Positions 17,685 through 29,516 are shown, counted from the first letter of the stretch. The stretch is DNA of 64,000 nucleotides from Microvirga roseola (GCF_020866965.1 NZ_JAJATX010000004.1:1-64000), one strand, 5' to 3'. Notes: a model not told the origin generated them from the letters alone. Numbers and translations are program-made.

Positions 17685-18971
17685 TCAGGCCCGCAGCCGC
17701 GATGCGATGCTCTCCAGGGTGGGCAGCCCCTTGATGGGACCGATTGCCGCCAGGGTCGGCGGCCCCTGCAGCAGACGGCGTCCCGCTTCCTGCACCTGGT
17801 CGGCGTCCAGGGCGTCGACCTTGCGGACGATCTCCTCGCTCGGCACGATCCGCCCCCAGGACAGGAGCTGACGGGCGATGCGCTCGATGCGCCCGCCGGG
17901 TGTCTCCAGCGCCGTCAGCAGGGCCACCTTCATCTGGGCCTTGGCGCGGGTGATCTCGACCTCACCGATGTCCTCCGTCGCCTCGCGCAGACAATCGAGA
18001 GTGACGTCCATCAGTTCGGCCACGTCCGGGCCGGCCGTGCCCGCTCCGATGCCGAAGAGGCCCGTATCGGAGAAGGGCCAGTGGAAGGCGTCGATGGAAT
18101 AGGCGAGGCCCCGGTTCTCGCGCACCTCGTGCCAGAGGCGCGAGGTCAGGCCGCCGCCGAGAATGTGGGCGAAGAGATGGGCCGCGTAATAACCCTTCTC
18201 CTTGAAGGAGAGGCCCGGCAGGCCCAGGACGATGTTGGCCTGTTCGAGCTTGCGCGGGATGCGCCTCTCGCCGCCCGTATAGCGCCCGGGCTCCGGCTGG
18301 CGCTGGATCTCGACGGCAGGCATACCGCCGAACAGCTGTCCTGCGAGATCCACGATCTGCGCGTGCTCCACGTCGCCTGCGGCAGCGAGCACCATCTTGC
18401 CCGGGGCGTATTCCCGTCCCATGAAGGCGCGGATGGTCGCTTCGTCGAAGCTTCTGATCGTGTCCGGCGTGCCGAGGATCGGGCGGCCCACGGACTGTCC
18501 GGGGAAGGCCGTCTCCATGAAGGCATCGTAGATCAGGTCGTCGGGGGTATCCTCGACGGCAGCGTATTCCTGCAGGATCACGCCCTTCTCGCGGGCCAGT
18601 TCGCCCGCATCGAAGGCGGAGTTGGTGAGAATGTCGCCCAGCACGTCGAGGGCGACATCCACGTTCTCGCCCAGCACCCGTGCCGTGTAGCTCGTATACT
18701 CGACGCTGGTGGCCGCGTTGATGTCGCCGCCCACATTCTCGATATCCTCGGCGATCTGCCGGGCGGAGCGCCGCGCCGTGCCCTTGAAGGCCATATGCTC
18801 GATCAGGTGCGAGAGGCCATGCTCGCGGGCCTCCTCGTGCCGGGAGCCGGTACCCACCCAGACGCCGAGGGTCGCGGTGGCGATCTCCGGCATTCTTTCG
18901 GTTGCGACGATCAGGCCGTTGTCGAGCTTGGTGATGTCGATCCGCTTCTCGTGGACGAGATGCTGGTTCAT
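17685..18971 (-). CDS. M16 family zinc metallopeptidase
   Basis: 428 residues. The inverted zinc motif HLIEHMAFKGT (HxxEH) is near residue 55, with the downstream metal-binding glutamate expected in the DINAATSVEYTSY region. Two M16 halves are present, which is typical of the processing-peptidase-like proteins encoded next to thrC in alphaproteobacteria. No signal peptide is evident. The ATG overlaps the threonine synthase stop by four bases, indicating translational coupling although the functions appear unrelated. Confidence 0.92.
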   Translation of the reverse strand: MNQHLVHEKRIDITKLDNGLIVATERMPEIATATLGVWVGTGSRHEEAREHGLSHLIEHMAFKGTARRSARQIAEDIENVGGDINAATSVEYTSYTARVLGENVDVALDVLGDILTNSAFDAGELAREKGVILQEYAAVEDTPDDLIYDAFMETAFPGQSVGRPILGTPDTIRSFDEATIRAFMGREYAPGKMVLAAAGDVEHAQIVDLAGQLFGGMPAVEIQRQPEPGRYTGGERRIPRKLEQANIVLGLPGLSFKEKGYYAAHLFAHILGGGLTSRLWHEVRENRGLAYSIDAFHWPFSDTGLFGIGAGTAGPDVAELMDVTLDCLREATEDIGEVEITRAKAQMKVALLTALETPGGRIERIARQLLSWGRIVPSEEIVRKVDALDADQVQEAGRRLLQGPPTLAAIGPIKGLPTLESIASRLRA

Positions 18972-20383
18972 GCGGCTGCGCCCCGGTGCGCGCGGGCGCG
19001 TTCGCGGATGAAGCGCTCCACGGCGGCCTGGTCGTTGGCGACGATCGTGAAACGCTCCTGGCGCTCCATCAGGTCGGCCATGTGCGGCGGGAGGGCGGGG
19101 CGGATGCCGGTCGCGCGCTCGACCGCATCGGGGAACTTGGCCGGATGGGCCGTGGAGAGCGCGACCACAGGCACCTGTGGGTTCTCGCGAAGCAGGGCGC
19201 GTCCGGCGCGGGTGCCGACGGCGCTGTGCGGATCGAGGATGTAGCCGGTCGTGCGGTAGGTCTCGGCCATCTCGTCCGTCACCTTGGCTTCGTCCATGGC
19301 TGCGGCCGAGAACTCCTCGCGGATGCGCGCCAGCGGCCCGGCCTCGATCAGGAAGGAGCGGGACTGGTTGAGGTTCGCCATGAGGCGGCGGATCGCGCCC
19401 GCGTCACGGTCATAGGCCTCGAAGAGCAGGCGCTCGAAATTGGAGGAGATCTGGATGTCCATGGAGGGCGAGGTCGTAGGCTGCACGCCCTTGAGTTCGT
19501 AGGCTCCGGAGCCGAGGGTGCGGGCCAGGATGTCGTTGGCGTTGGTGCCGATCATCAGCCGCTCGATGGGAAGCCCCATGCGCTTGGCGGCCCAGCCGGC
19601 GAGGATGTCGCCGAAATTGCCCGTCGGGACGGAGAAGGAGACGGGCCGGTGGGGCGACCCCAGGGCCACGGCTGCGGTGAAGTAATAGACCGCCTGAGCG
19701 GCCACGCGGGCCCAGTTGATGGAGTTCACGCCCGAGAGCTGGAGCTCGTCCCGGAAGCGGGCATGGTTGAACATGCCCTTCACCATGTTCTGGCAATCGT
19801 CGAAGGTGCCCTCGACCGCCAGGGCATGGACGTTGGGCGAAGCCACGGTCGTCATCTGACGGCGCTGCACGTCCGACACGCGCCCATGGGGGTAGAGAAT
19901 GAAGATGTCGACCTGATCGAGCCCCTTGAAGGCCTCGACCGCCGCGCTTCCCGTATCGCCCGAGGTGGCCCCCACGATGGTAGCGCGGGCGCCGCGCTCC
20001 TTCAGCACATGGTCCATGAGGCGGCCGAGCAACTGCATCGCCACGTCCTTGAAGGCGAGCGTCGGGCCGTGGAAAAGCTCCAGGACGAAGAGGTTGTCGC
20101 CGATCTGGGTCAGTGGGCAGACGGCCGCATGTCGAAACGAGGCATAGGCCTCGTCGATCATGCGGCCGAGGTCGGCTTGGGGAACGTCGCCGTCGACCAG
20201 CGGCCCCAGCACGGCCTTGGCGACCTGGGCGTAGGACTGCCCGGAAAAGCCCTTGATCGTGTCCGTCGTCAGCTGCGGCCAGCTCTCCGGCATGTAGAGG
20301 CCGCCATCCCGGGCGAGGCCGGTCAGCAGGGCGTCGGAAAAGCCAAGCGCGGGGGCTTCTCCCCGGGTCGAGACATGGCGCAC
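18968..20383 (-). CDS. thrC: Threonine synthase
   Basis: 471 residues from GTG 20383, which has CAGGAG seven bases upstream; the upstream ATG at 20437 lacks such a site. It converts O-phosphohomoserine to threonine with PLP. The PLP lysine is in HGPTLAFKDVAMQ, and the phosphate-binding and serine-rich loop is in GATSGDTGSAAVEA. The length fits the longer fungal/proteobacterial type. Its substrate is made by ThrB, encoded at 11054-12019. It is upstream of and overlapping the M16 peptidase gene. Confidence 0.95.
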   Translation of the reverse strand: MRHVSTRGEAPALGFSDALLTGLARDGGLYMPESWPQLTTDTIKGFSGQSYAQVAKAVLGPLVDGDVPQADLGRMIDEAYASFRHAAVCPLTQIGDNLFVLELFHGPTLAFKDVAMQLLGRLMDHVLKERGARATIVGATSGDTGSAAVEAFKGLDQVDIFILYPHGRVSDVQRRQMTTVASPNVHALAVEGTFDDCQNMVKGMFNHARFRDELQLSGVNSINWARVAAQAVYYFTAAVALGSPHRPVSFSVPTGNFGDILAGWAAKRMGLPIERLMIGTNANDILARTLGSGAYELKGVQPTTSPSMDIQISSNFERLLFEAYDRDAGAIRRLMANLNQSRSFLIEAGPLARIREEFSAAAMDEAKVTDEMAETYRTTGYILDPHSAVGTRAGRALLRENPQVPVVALSTAHPAKFPDAVERATGIRPALPPHMADLMERQERFTIVANDQAAVERFIRERARAHRGAAA

Positions 20384-20459
20384 GGTCGATCTCCTGAAAG
20401 TCGGCGGGACATTAGGCGCGACGACCGGTTGCGGCAAGCCGCAACCGGTGCTCTGCGGC

Positions 20460-20981
20460 TCAAGGTTTCACCCGCGCCATGCCATAGGCGTCGACGAAGG
20501 CGCCTTCCCGGAAGGCGAAGGCCTTGTGGGTGCCCTCGATCTCGAAACCGTTGCGCTTGTAGAGCGCGATGGCGGGCGCATTGTCGACATAAACCGTCAG
20601 CTCAATCCGCTTCAGGTTGAGCCAGTCGTCGGCGATCATGATGAGTTCGCGCAGGAGCCGGGAGCCGATGCCCCGGCCGCGGAAGTCATCGTGCAGGCCC
20701 ATGCCCAGATAAGCCACGTGGGCGCGCCGTCCCTGCAGGCGCTCGAAACCGCCATTTCCGATGATGCGGCCCTTGCATTCCACCGTGAGGCTTGGGTTTC
20801 CGGGCGGATTGTTCTCGATCCATTTCCGCGTCGCCTCGGGCGTCTGGTAGGGCAGGCGCAGGGTGCCCCGGCGGTAGCCGGGCAGGTCGCCAAGCGCGGC
20901 GATGCCCTCACAGTCATCGGGCCTAGTTGCGCGGATGATGATGTCATCGGCAGGTTGGGGTGGTTCGGATTCGGTGTCCAT
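20460..20981 (-). CDS. GNAT family N-acetyltransferase
   Basis: 173 residues with AAGGAGAG before the ATG. The acetyl-CoA loop is RGRGIGSRLL near residue 110, followed by LKRIELTVYVDNAPAIALYKRNGF, the usual motif B. This resembles PhnO/RimI-like acetyltransferases acting on small amines or peptide N-termini, but the substrate cannot be told. The gene reads toward thrC with 76 bases between. Confidence 0.9.
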   Translation of the reverse strand: MDTESEPPQPADDIIIRATRPDDCEGIAALGDLPGYRRGTLRLPYQTPEATRKWIENNPPGNPSLTVECKGRIIGNGGFERLQGRRAHVAYLGMGLHDDFRGRGIGSRLLRELIMIADDWLNLKRIELTVYVDNAPAIALYKRNGFEIEGTHKAFAFREGAFVDAYGMARVKP

Positions 20982-21209
20982 GTCGCTCTCCTTGGAAAAG
21001 GCGGAGGCGAACGGAACTCTCGAAGCCCTGCTCGTCTCCGCAGGGCTTCGGAAGAATGTTCACGCTTCTAAACGCGCAAAACCTCTCCCGTGCGCCCTGC
21101 AAGGCGCATCGTGAGATGGGTTACGGTCATGACGAGCGTGAACATGGACGCTATGGTACAGTGTCGCGGGCAAGATGCCAAGCTCGTCCCGATGCGGAGG
21201 TCCGGACCG

Positions 21210-21566
21210 ATGCGCATGACACGAACCGACTGGATCCTGCTTCCCATCCTGGTGGGCGTGCTGGCGGGGATCGCGCTCGGCGCTTTCCTGATCGTGGGCT
21301 TCCTTGGGCTCGGTATCCTGGGGCTCATCATCGGAGTCATCGTCCAGCGAGTCGAGCTGGAGAAGGATGGGGCGGTGAGCAACTACATGACCACCTCCCT
21401 CTATGCGGATCAGTTCAGGGCGCGGGAGAGGATGGGCCATGCGGAACGCGCGGAGCGACATGCCGAGACGCAGTCGCTGCTGAGGCCGCTCTTCATCGCC
21501 AAGGTGGTCAGCGCGGGGCTGGTGATCCTCGGCTTCGGCTTCTTCTTCCTATTTCAGCTCCCCTGA
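21210..21566 (+). CDS. Small two-helix membrane protein, unknown function
   Basis: 118 residues from ATG 21210, preceded by GGAGG at 21196-21200; the frame is open back to 21090. A long N-terminal hydrophobic segment rich in Gly and Leu (about residues 8-40) is followed by a charged cytosolic-looking stretch (AERAERHAETQ) and a C-terminal helix. No family was recognised. It is convergent with the SURF1 gene and overlaps its last 18 bases. Confidence 0.6.
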   Translation: MRMTRTDWILLPILVGVLAGIALGAFLIVGFLGLGILGLIIGVIVQRVELEKDGAVSNYMTTSLYADQFRARERMGHAERAERHAETQSLLRPLFIAKVVSAGLVILGFGFFFLFQLP

Positions 21567-22319
21567 GACCGGTCCCTTCACCCGCCGCCAAGCGAAGGCC
21601 GTGAAGACGCCGATCAGGGTGAGCGCAATCCCGAACCAGGTGACGGCATATTGCAGGTGGTTGTTGGGCAGGCTCAGCGGGGTCTGCCCGCCCTTCGGCC
21701 AGCCGCCGGGATTGGGGGTGGCGTCCGCATCGATCAGGAAAGGGGCGACCCGCTCCAGGCCATGGGCCTGGGCAATGGTCTGCGGATCCCGCAGGAACCA
21801 CGTGTTGCGGGCAGGATCGTTCTCAGGCGTGAACAGGGTTTCCGCCTCCGGCGCGCGCACCAGGCCGGTTACGGTCACCTCGCCCGCAGGCTGGCTTCCC
21901 GGCCGTGTGGCCGGGTCCTTCAGCTCCATCGGCACGAAGCCCCGGTTGACCGTGACGATGGCCCCGCCCGGGAGCCGCAGGGGCGTCAGCAGGTAATACC
22001 CTTGAGCGGGCGAGCCCCGCTGGGAGCCGGGAGCAAGGCCGTAGACGGGAGTTTCATAAGGATGCAGGAAGGTGCCGGTGACCCGCACCTTCCTGAACTC
22101 GTCCCGTTCCGCGCTCCAGGCCGGCCATTCCGCTTCCGCGACGATATCGCCCGGCTCGCCATAGGCGCGAGTTTCGATTTGGGAGATCAGGTTCTCCTTC
22201 CAGGCCAAGCGCTCGAGCTGCCAGGTGCCGAGCCCGATCAGGATGGCGAGAGCGACGAGCGCGGCGAGACCGGGCAGGAGGAGCGACCGTCCGGGATGGA
22301 CGCTGACGGGCCGTGTCAC
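21549..22319 (-). CDS. SURF1-family cytochrome oxidase assembly protein
   Basis: 256 residues from GTG 22319, whose GTGA overlap with the stop of the DUF983 gene fixes the start. One membrane helix lies at each end (LLLPGLAALVALAILIGLGTW and YAVTWFGIALTLIGVFTAFAW), with a periplasmic domain between. Family motifs include YYLLTPL and the VNRGFVP strand. SURF1 proteins help insert heme a into subunit I of aa3 oxidases. It sits at the end of the cox cluster. Confidence 0.93.
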   Translation of the reverse strand: MTRPVSVHPGRSLLLPGLAALVALAILIGLGTWQLERLAWKENLISQIETRAYGEPGDIVAEAEWPAWSAERDEFRKVRVTGTFLHPYETPVYGLAPGSQRGSPAQGYYLLTPLRLPGGAIVTVNRGFVPMELKDPATRPGSQPAGEVTVTGLVRAPEAETLFTPENDPARNTWFLRDPQTIAQAHGLERVAPFLIDADATPNPGGWPKGGQTPLSLPNNHLQYAVTWFGIALTLIGVFTAFAWRRVKGPVSGELK

Positions 22320-22687
22320 TTCTCGAAGCGTCCTTCTTCCGCCTTGTGGTGGTATTGTAGGGCGACCAGGACGCCCTTCGAGGGACGGACGAGGAGGAGG
22401 CTCAGCACGATGCTCAGGGCCGACCACAGGACGAGGTGGAGCCAGATCGGCGGCTCATAGGCGAACTCGACCCAGAGGGCGAGCGCCACCACCACGATGC
22501 CCACGATGGACATGACGAAGAAGGCGGGCCCGTCGCCGGAGTCTGCGAAGGCGAAGTCGAGACCGCAGACTTCGCAGGAGGGCCGTACCGAGAGAAAACC
22601 CTTGAACAGGTATCCCTTCCCGCAGCGGGGGCACAGACCTTTTAGGCCCGTGATGACGGGGGAGGGTGCCGAATGATCCTGGGCCAA
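22316..22687 (-). CDS. DUF983 membrane protein
   Basis: 123 residues from TTG 22687, with GGAG eight bases upstream. The N-terminus has two Cys pairs, CPRCGKG and CEVCG, like a zinc ribbon, followed by two membrane helices (FFVMSIVGIVVVALALWVEF and LVLWSALSIVLSLLLV). DUF983 genes regularly lie between coxC and SURF1 in alphaproteobacteria, suggesting a role in oxidase biogenesis that is not established. It is separated from coxC by a terminator-like hairpin. Confidence 0.85.
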   Translation of the reverse strand: MAQDHSAPSPVITGLKGLCPRCGKGYLFKGFLSVRPSCEVCGLDFAFADSGDGPAFFVMSIVGIVVVALALWVEFAYEPPIWLHLVLWSALSIVLSLLLVRPSKGVLVALQYHHKAEEGRFEK

Positions 22688-22747
22688 GACGATTCTCCAG
22701 AGGCTTCCTTCAGGCCGTGGCTGCCCGACAGATGGTGATCCGGTGGG

Positions 22748-22781
22748 CAAAAACGAAGGGCGGCTCCTGAGAGCCGCCCTT
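22748..22781 (-). terminator. Terminator after coxC
   Basis: Reading the minus strand, the arms AAGGGCGGCTC and GAGCCGCCCTT form an 11-bp stem with a 4-base loop. A T-rich tail (CGTTTTT) follows. It lies 25 bases past the coxC stop and before the DUF983 start, so the DUF983-SURF1 pair is either read through or has its own promoter. Confidence 0.85.
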
Positions 22782-22805
22782 GTTGAGTTGTTGCGATGAG
22801 CGGCG

Positions 22806-23669
22806 TCAGTGCGCAGCGCCGGCCACCGGTCCGCCGTAGCCCCACACGTAGATGGCGGCGAAGAGGAAGAGCCACACCACGTCGACGAAGTGCCAGTACC
22901 AGGCGGCGAACTCGAAGCCGAGATGCTGCTGGGGCGTGAAGTCGCCACGATAGGCGCGCAGCAGGCACACGGCCAGGAAGATCGTGCCGATGATCACGTG
23001 CGCGCCGTGGAAGCCCGTCGCCATGAAGAAGGTTGCGCCGTAGATGTTGCCGCTGAAGCCGAAGGTCGCGTGGCTGTACTCGTAGGCCTGGACGCAGCTG
23101 AAGATGAAGCCGAGGATGATCGTCAGCCACAGGCCCGCCTTGAGGCCCTGGCGGTCGTTCTCCAGGAGCGCGTGGTGCGCCCAGGTGACCGTGGTGCCCG
23201 AGGTGAGCAGGATCAGGGTGTTGAGCAGCGGCAGGTGCCAGGGATCGAAGGTCTCGATGCCGCGGGGCGGCCACACGCCGCCGAGCGCCTCGACGCGCGA
23301 ATAAAGCTGCGGGTCGTTGGCATAGAGGGCGGCGTCGAAATAGGCCCAGAACCACGCGGCGAAGAACATCACCTCGGAGGCGATGAACATGATCATGCCG
23401 TAGCGGTGATGGAGCTGGACGACGCGGGTGTGGAAGCCGGTATTGGCCTCGCGCACCACGTCGCTCCACCAGCTGATCATGGTGTAGAGCACGCCGATGA
23501 TGCCTGCGCCGAAAATGTAGGCGCCGATATCCATCCCGGCGATGTTGATGTCCTTCCACCAGGTCACGAAACCGGACGCCATGAGGAAGGCGCTGAGCGA
23601 GCCGATGAGCGGCCACGGGCTCGGTTCGAGAATGTGGTAGTCGTGATTTTTGGCGTGGGCCTCGGCCAT
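22806..23669 (-). CDS. coxC: Cytochrome c oxidase subunit III
   Basis: 287 residues with seven membrane helices. Subunit III features are visible: the [16 protein letters not shown]-terminus, [20 protein letters not shown], and [17 protein letters not shown]. It stabilises the aa3-type oxidase and its proton-uptake pathway in the inner membrane. It lies at the end of the coxB-coxA-ctaB-small protein-ctaG-coxC series. Confidence 0.97.
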   Translation of the reverse strand: MAEAHAKNHDYHILEPSPWPLIGSLSAFLMASGFVTWWKDINIAGMDIGAYIFGAGIIGVLYTMISWWSDVVREANTGFHTRVVQLHHRYGMIMFIASEVMFFAAWFWAYFDAALYANDPQLYSRVEALGGVWPPRGIETFDPWHLPLLNTLILLTSGTTVTWAHHALLENDRQGLKAGLWLTIILGFIFSCVQAYEYSHATFGFSGNIYGATFFMATGFHGAHVIIGTIFLAVCLLRAYRGDFTPQQHLGFEFAAWYWHFVDVVWLFLFAAIYVWGYGGPVAGAAH

Positions 23670-23737
23670 TTCGTGTCGTCTCCGTACCTCGAAGGTGTGC
23701 TCGCTTTAAGACGTTTCAGTCCAGCTTGTCACGTCCC

Positions 23738-24328
23738 TTATTGAGTGGTGGTCCTGGTTGATGAGGTCGCCTCCGCCACCGGCTGTCCCCCCTTGGAAGG
23801 GAAGTAGGTGTAGGAGAGGGTGATGGAACTGAGGTCCTTCACGTCGGGATCCTGCGCGAGGCGGGGATCCACGTAGAACACGACCGCCGATTCCAGGGTC
23901 TCGCCCGGCTGCAGGGTCTGTTCGGTGAAGCAGAAGCATTCGAGCTTCGAGAAATAGGTGCCGGCCAGGTCGGGCTGCACGTTGTAGGTGGCGATGCCCG
24001 TGGCCGGCTTGTCGCTTGTGTTGGTGACCTTGTAGAGGACGGTCGTGGTCTCGCCGAGCCTGACCTTGATCTCCGGGGTCTCGGGCGAGAAGCGCCAGCT
24101 GAGGCCCGGCGCGACATTGGCGTCGAAGCGGACGGCGATGGTCCGGTCCAGCACCTGAGACCCGTTCTCCGCCCGGGCGATCGGCGTGCCGCCGAAGCCC
24201 GTCACCTTGCAGAAGAGATCGTAGAGCGGCACGGACGCATAGGCGAGGCCGACCATGCCCACGACAAGGCCGGCGCAGGCGACGGCCGTGCGCTGCATCT
24301 TCCGTTGGACGTCCGGTGTCGCCGTCAT
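23738..24328 (-). CDS. ctaG: Cytochrome c oxidase copper-delivery protein CtaG/Cox11
   Basis: 196 residues. One N-terminal membrane anchor (VACAGLVVGMVGLAYASVPL) is followed by a periplasmic immunoglobulin-like domain. The copper-binding CFCF motif is present in KLECFCFTEQ, along with the conserved PLYDLFCKVTGFGGT start. It delivers copper to the CuB site of subunit I. It is seven bases downstream of the small CoxF-like gene. Confidence 0.96.
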   Translation of the reverse strand: MTATPDVQRKMQRTAVACAGLVVGMVGLAYASVPLYDLFCKVTGFGGTPIARAENGSQVLDRTIAVRFDANVAPGLSWRFSPETPEIKVRLGETTTVLYKVTNTSDKPATGIATYNVQPDLAGTYFSKLECFCFTEQTLQPGETLESAVVFYVDPRLAQDPDVKDLSSITLSYTYFPSKGGQPVAEATSSTRTTTQ

Positions 24329-24335
24329 GGCATCC

Positions 24336-24497
24336 TCACAGGGGGCGTTGCAGGATCTGGGGGCCGAACTTCGCCATGGTCACCACGTAGAAGATCAGCA
24401 CGAGCGCGCCGAGAACCAGCGCCAGCGCCACTGAGCGATTGCGGCGGCGCTTCTGCTCTTCGGGGGTCAGGCCGGACGGAGGTTTCTGGTCCACCAT
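24336..24497 (-). CDS. Small single-helix CoxF-like protein
   Basis: 53 residues. A charged N-terminus (PPSGLTPEEQKRRRNRS) precedes one membrane helix (VALALVLGALVLIFYVV) and a short KFGPQIL tail. Proteins of this size and pattern occur between ctaB and ctaG in many alphaproteobacterial cox clusters. GGGTGAGA precedes the ATG. The function is unknown; presumably it is an assembly factor or small subunit. Confidence 0.8.
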   Translation of the reverse strand: MVDQKPPSGLTPEEQKRRRNRSVALALVLGALVLIFYVVTMAKFGPQILQRPL

Positions 24498-24501
24498 GAT
24501 C

Positions 24502-25458
24502 TCACCCGAGAACCGGCCTGAAGAAGCCGAGGCCATGCTCCGCGAGCAGCGTCGCGAAGAGCAGGAAGAGGTACAGGATCGAGAAGCCGAAGAGCTGCTG
24601 GGCCACCCGCATGGCCGGCTCGCCCTTGCGCAGGCGGTAGACCTGGACGGCCAGCGCGAGCATGCCGAGCCCGCCGACGAGCGAGATGATGGCATAGGCC
24701 AGGCCGCCGAAGCCGAAGAAGACCGGGCTCATCCCCAGGGGAGCGAGGAGCAGGGTGTAGGCGAGGATCTGCGTGCGGGTCGAATCGGGACCGGCCACGT
24801 TCGGCATCATGGGAATGCCCGCGCGCTCGTAGTCGCCCGACTTCACCAGAGCCAGCGCCCAGAAATGCGGGGGCGTCCAGATGAAGATGATCGCGAAGAG
24901 GATCAGCCCCTCGAGGCCGACATGACCGCTCACCGCCGCCTGCGCCACTATGGGGGGCAGGGCGCCGGCCGCGCCGCCGATCACGATGTTCTGCGGCGTC
25001 GATCGCTTCAGCCACATGGAATAAATGACGACGTAGAAGAAGATGGTGAAGGCGAGCAGTCCCGCGGCGAGCCAGTTGCTGGCGAGCCCCAGCACGATCA
25101 CCGAGCCGACGGAGAGGATCGTGCCGAAGGCCAGGGCCTCGCCCGGCTGGATCTTGCCGGCAGGAATCGGCCGCTTGCGCGTGCGGGTCATCACGGCGTC
25201 GATATCCGCGTCCCACCACATGTTCAGGCATCCCGACGCTCCGCCGCCGACGGCGATCATCAGAAGGGACACCAGGGCCAGGACGGGGTGAACGTCCGGA
25301 TGCACCACGACCATGGTGACGAGCGCCGTGAACACGACGAGGAACATCACTCGCGGCTTCAGGAGAGCGAAAAAGTCGGACACCTCGCCCTGGGAAAGCC
25401 CGCCGTTGGCGAGGCTTTCGGTGCGGCTGTCGGTCAAGCTGTTCGATACGGTATTCAT
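24502..25458 (-). CDS. ctaB: Protoheme IX farnesyltransferase
   Basis: 318 residues from ATG 25458. A UbiA-family membrane enzyme with about nine helices. It attaches farnesyl to heme b, giving heme o for heme a synthesis. The prenyl-diphosphate site is [19 protein letters not shown], with the Asp-rich DxxxD motif. The stop is 4 bases before the CoxF-like start, consistent with one operon. Confidence 0.96.
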   Translation of the reverse strand: MNTVSNSLTDSRTESLANGGLSQGEVSDFFALLKPRVMFLVVFTALVTMVVVHPDVHPVLALVSLLMIAVGGGASGCLNMWWDADIDAVMTRTRKRPIPAGKIQPGEALAFGTILSVGSVIVLGLASNWLAAGLLAFTIFFYVVIYSMWLKRSTPQNIVIGGAAGALPPIVAQAAVSGHVGLEGLILFAIIFIWTPPHFWALALVKSGDYERAGIPMMPNVAGPDSTRTQILAYTLLLAPLGMSPVFFGFGGLAYAIISLVGGLGMLALAVQVYRLRKGEPAMRVAQQLFGFSILYLFLLFATLLAEHGLGFFRPVLG

Positions 25459-25562
25459 AATACTCGCTGATCTTCTGAAACACCCGGACGCTCGTTCCAG
25501 GCTCCACGATCGTAAGCCCCTCGCCGGAAGGCTTGGGTTGTACCAAGCCCTCGGGGGAGAGG

Positions 25563-25583
25563 CGGGCGGCGTGACGCCGCCCG
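25563..25583 (-). terminator. Hairpin after coxA
   Basis: A 9-bp perfect stem (CGGGCGGCG with CGCCGCCCG) and a 3-base loop begins 11 bases past the coxA stop. There is no T-run, so it may act as an mRNA-stabilising or processing hairpin between coxA and ctaB instead of a terminator. Confidence 0.4.
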
Positions 25584-25594
25584 GCCGCTTCGTC

Positions 25595-28095
<2,501 letters not shown>

Positions 28096-28410
28096 TGGCG
28101 TTCCAAAGCTCCTAGATATGGTGGCCAGCGGCCACGAAAGCATCGGGGGAAGGTGCAGGCGTGCGGAATTGGGTGCCCGGCCTGCGCCACCACCTTTTTG
28201 ATCTGCGTCAAAGATCACAGGACGCGCACAAGCGCAACGGTACATACGTCGCAATCTGTGCGTCATAACCGCCAAAAACCGCTTTGAGGCCCCGATTGTC
28301 GCGTCTCGCTTGACATTCCGGCCCCTGCCATGGTCCGAACGGGCCCAATAGAGATTGGATCGGAGCGGCCAGGCCGCTGCCCTGCAAAGGGCTCAGGAAG
28401 GGAGAGACCG
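28096..28410. other. Divergent promoter region, coxB / IalB gene
   Basis: 315 bases without a gene. It holds the FNR-like box at 28198-28211 and a CTTGACA element at 28309-28315 reading toward the IalB gene, with no convincing -10. The 60 codons in frame upstream of coxB are not protein-like. Confidence 0.5.
28198..28211. promoter_or_regulatory. FNR/FixK-type box upstream of coxB
   Basis: TTGATCTGCGTCAA matches the family consensus TTGAT-N4-ATCAA at 9 of 10 specified bases. Being 103 bases before the coxB ATG, it could either activate or repress the aa3 oxidase in response to oxygen. No fnr or fixK gene is present in the window. Confidence 0.6.
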
Positions 28411-28920
28411 ATGGGCGTGTCACGATGGGTTCGTTATGGGGCGCTCATGCTCGGGCTGTGGACCCTGTCCGCGACCGGCGCCGCCAATGCCCAGGGCATG
28501 GTCAAGAACACGTTCGGCGACTGGCAGATGCGCTGTGAAACCCCGGCGGGGGCGACGGCCGAGCAGTGCGCCCTCGTGCAGAACGTGGTGGCGGAGGACC
28601 GCCCCAACATTACCCTCGTCATTATTGTGTTGAAAAATGCCGATGGCGTGACCCGGCACCTGCGCGTGGTCGCGCCTCTGGGTATTCTCCTGCCGTCGGG
28701 CTTGGGCCTCAAGATCGACGACACGGATATCGGCCGCGTCGGATTCGTGCGCTGTCTGGCCGCGGGCTGCGTCGCCGAAGTCGTGATGGAGGACGCGCTC
28801 ATCGAGCAGATGAAAACCGGCAAGTCGGCCACCTTCATCGTCTTCCAGACGCCGGAGGAGGGGATCGGGATTCCCGTGTCGCTGAACGGGTTCGCCGCCG
28901 GGTTCGACGCACTGCCGTAA
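28411..28920 (+). CDS. Invasion-associated locus B (IalB) family protein
   Basis: 169 residues from ATG 28411 with AGGAAGGGAG upstream. A signal peptide ends at AANAQG. The mature part begins VKNTFGDWQMRCETPAGA, the IalB hallmark, and contains VGFVRCLAAGCVAEVVM with two cysteines that probably pair. IalB proteins are small periplasmic or envelope proteins in Hyphomicrobiales. Named for Bartonella invasion, they are mostly of unknown role in free-living species. Confidence 0.9.
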   Translation: MGVSRWVRYGALMLGLWTLSATGAANAQGMVKNTFGDWQMRCETPAGATAEQCALVQNVVAEDRPNITLVIIVLKNADGVTRHLRVVAPLGILLPSGLGLKIDDTDIGRVGFVRCLAAGCVAEVVMEDALIEQMKTGKSATFIVFQTPEEGIGIPVSLNGFAAGFDALP

Positions 28921-28946
28921 GGGCTGAAGAAGAGTTGGGGGACACC

Positions 28947-29516
28947 ATGCGTAACGGATTTGGCGCAAAGGCCGGCTGGGCCGTGGCTCTGCTCGGGGTC
29001 TCGGTTCTGGCCGGGTGCAACACGCCCGGCGAGGGCGGGATGGGCGTGGGAGACATGCTGCTGACGGCCGGGACGAGCCTGCCGCCCGCCCAGTCGGCGG
29101 TGATCGAGGACGTCTACTGCCCGCCCGTGACCATTACCGAAGGCGGGGCGGCCCTTCAGGTCTATGCGGGCGGCCGTGCCGGAGACGCGGGGGCCCTGCG
29201 CAGCCAGGTCGCCCTCGGCCAGCTCGCCCGGGAATGCGTGGGCCAGCCTGACGGCTCCACCCTGGTCAAGATCGGGGTCCAGGGCCGGGCGCTCCTCGGC
29301 GCCGGCGGCTCGCCGGGGCGCTACGACGTGCCGGTCCGCATCATGGTCAAGAAGGGCTCCACCGTCTTCGCCAACCGCTCGCGCCGGATGGCGGTGGCGA
29401 TCCCGCCCAACGACACCCAGGCAAGCTTCACGGTCGTTGAAGAGGGGATCGTTGTCCCCGCCGCCAACGCCAACAACTTCGAGATCGAGGTCGGCCTCGC
29501 GGGCCGCCAGGGCTGA
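28947..29516 (+). CDS. Putative lipoprotein of unknown function
   Basis: 189 residues. The N-terminal segment ends in a lipobox VLAGC with the modified cysteine at about residue 24. The mature protein is Gly/Ala/Val-rich beta-type sequence including IEDVYCPPVTITEGGAAL and VPVRIMVKKGSTVFANRSRR. No enzyme motif was recognised. It starts 27 bases after the IalB gene and is probably cotranscribed. An outer-membrane or periplasmic anchor location is likely. Confidence 0.75.
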   Translation: MRNGFGAKAGWAVALLGVSVLAGCNTPGEGGMGVGDMLLTAGTSLPPAQSAVIEDVYCPPVTITEGGAALQVYAGGRAGDAGALRSQVALGQLARECVGQPDGSTLVKIGVQGRALLGAGGSPGRYDVPVRIMVKKGSTVFANRSRRMAVAIPPNDTQASFTVVEEGIVVPAANANNFEIEVGLAGRQG

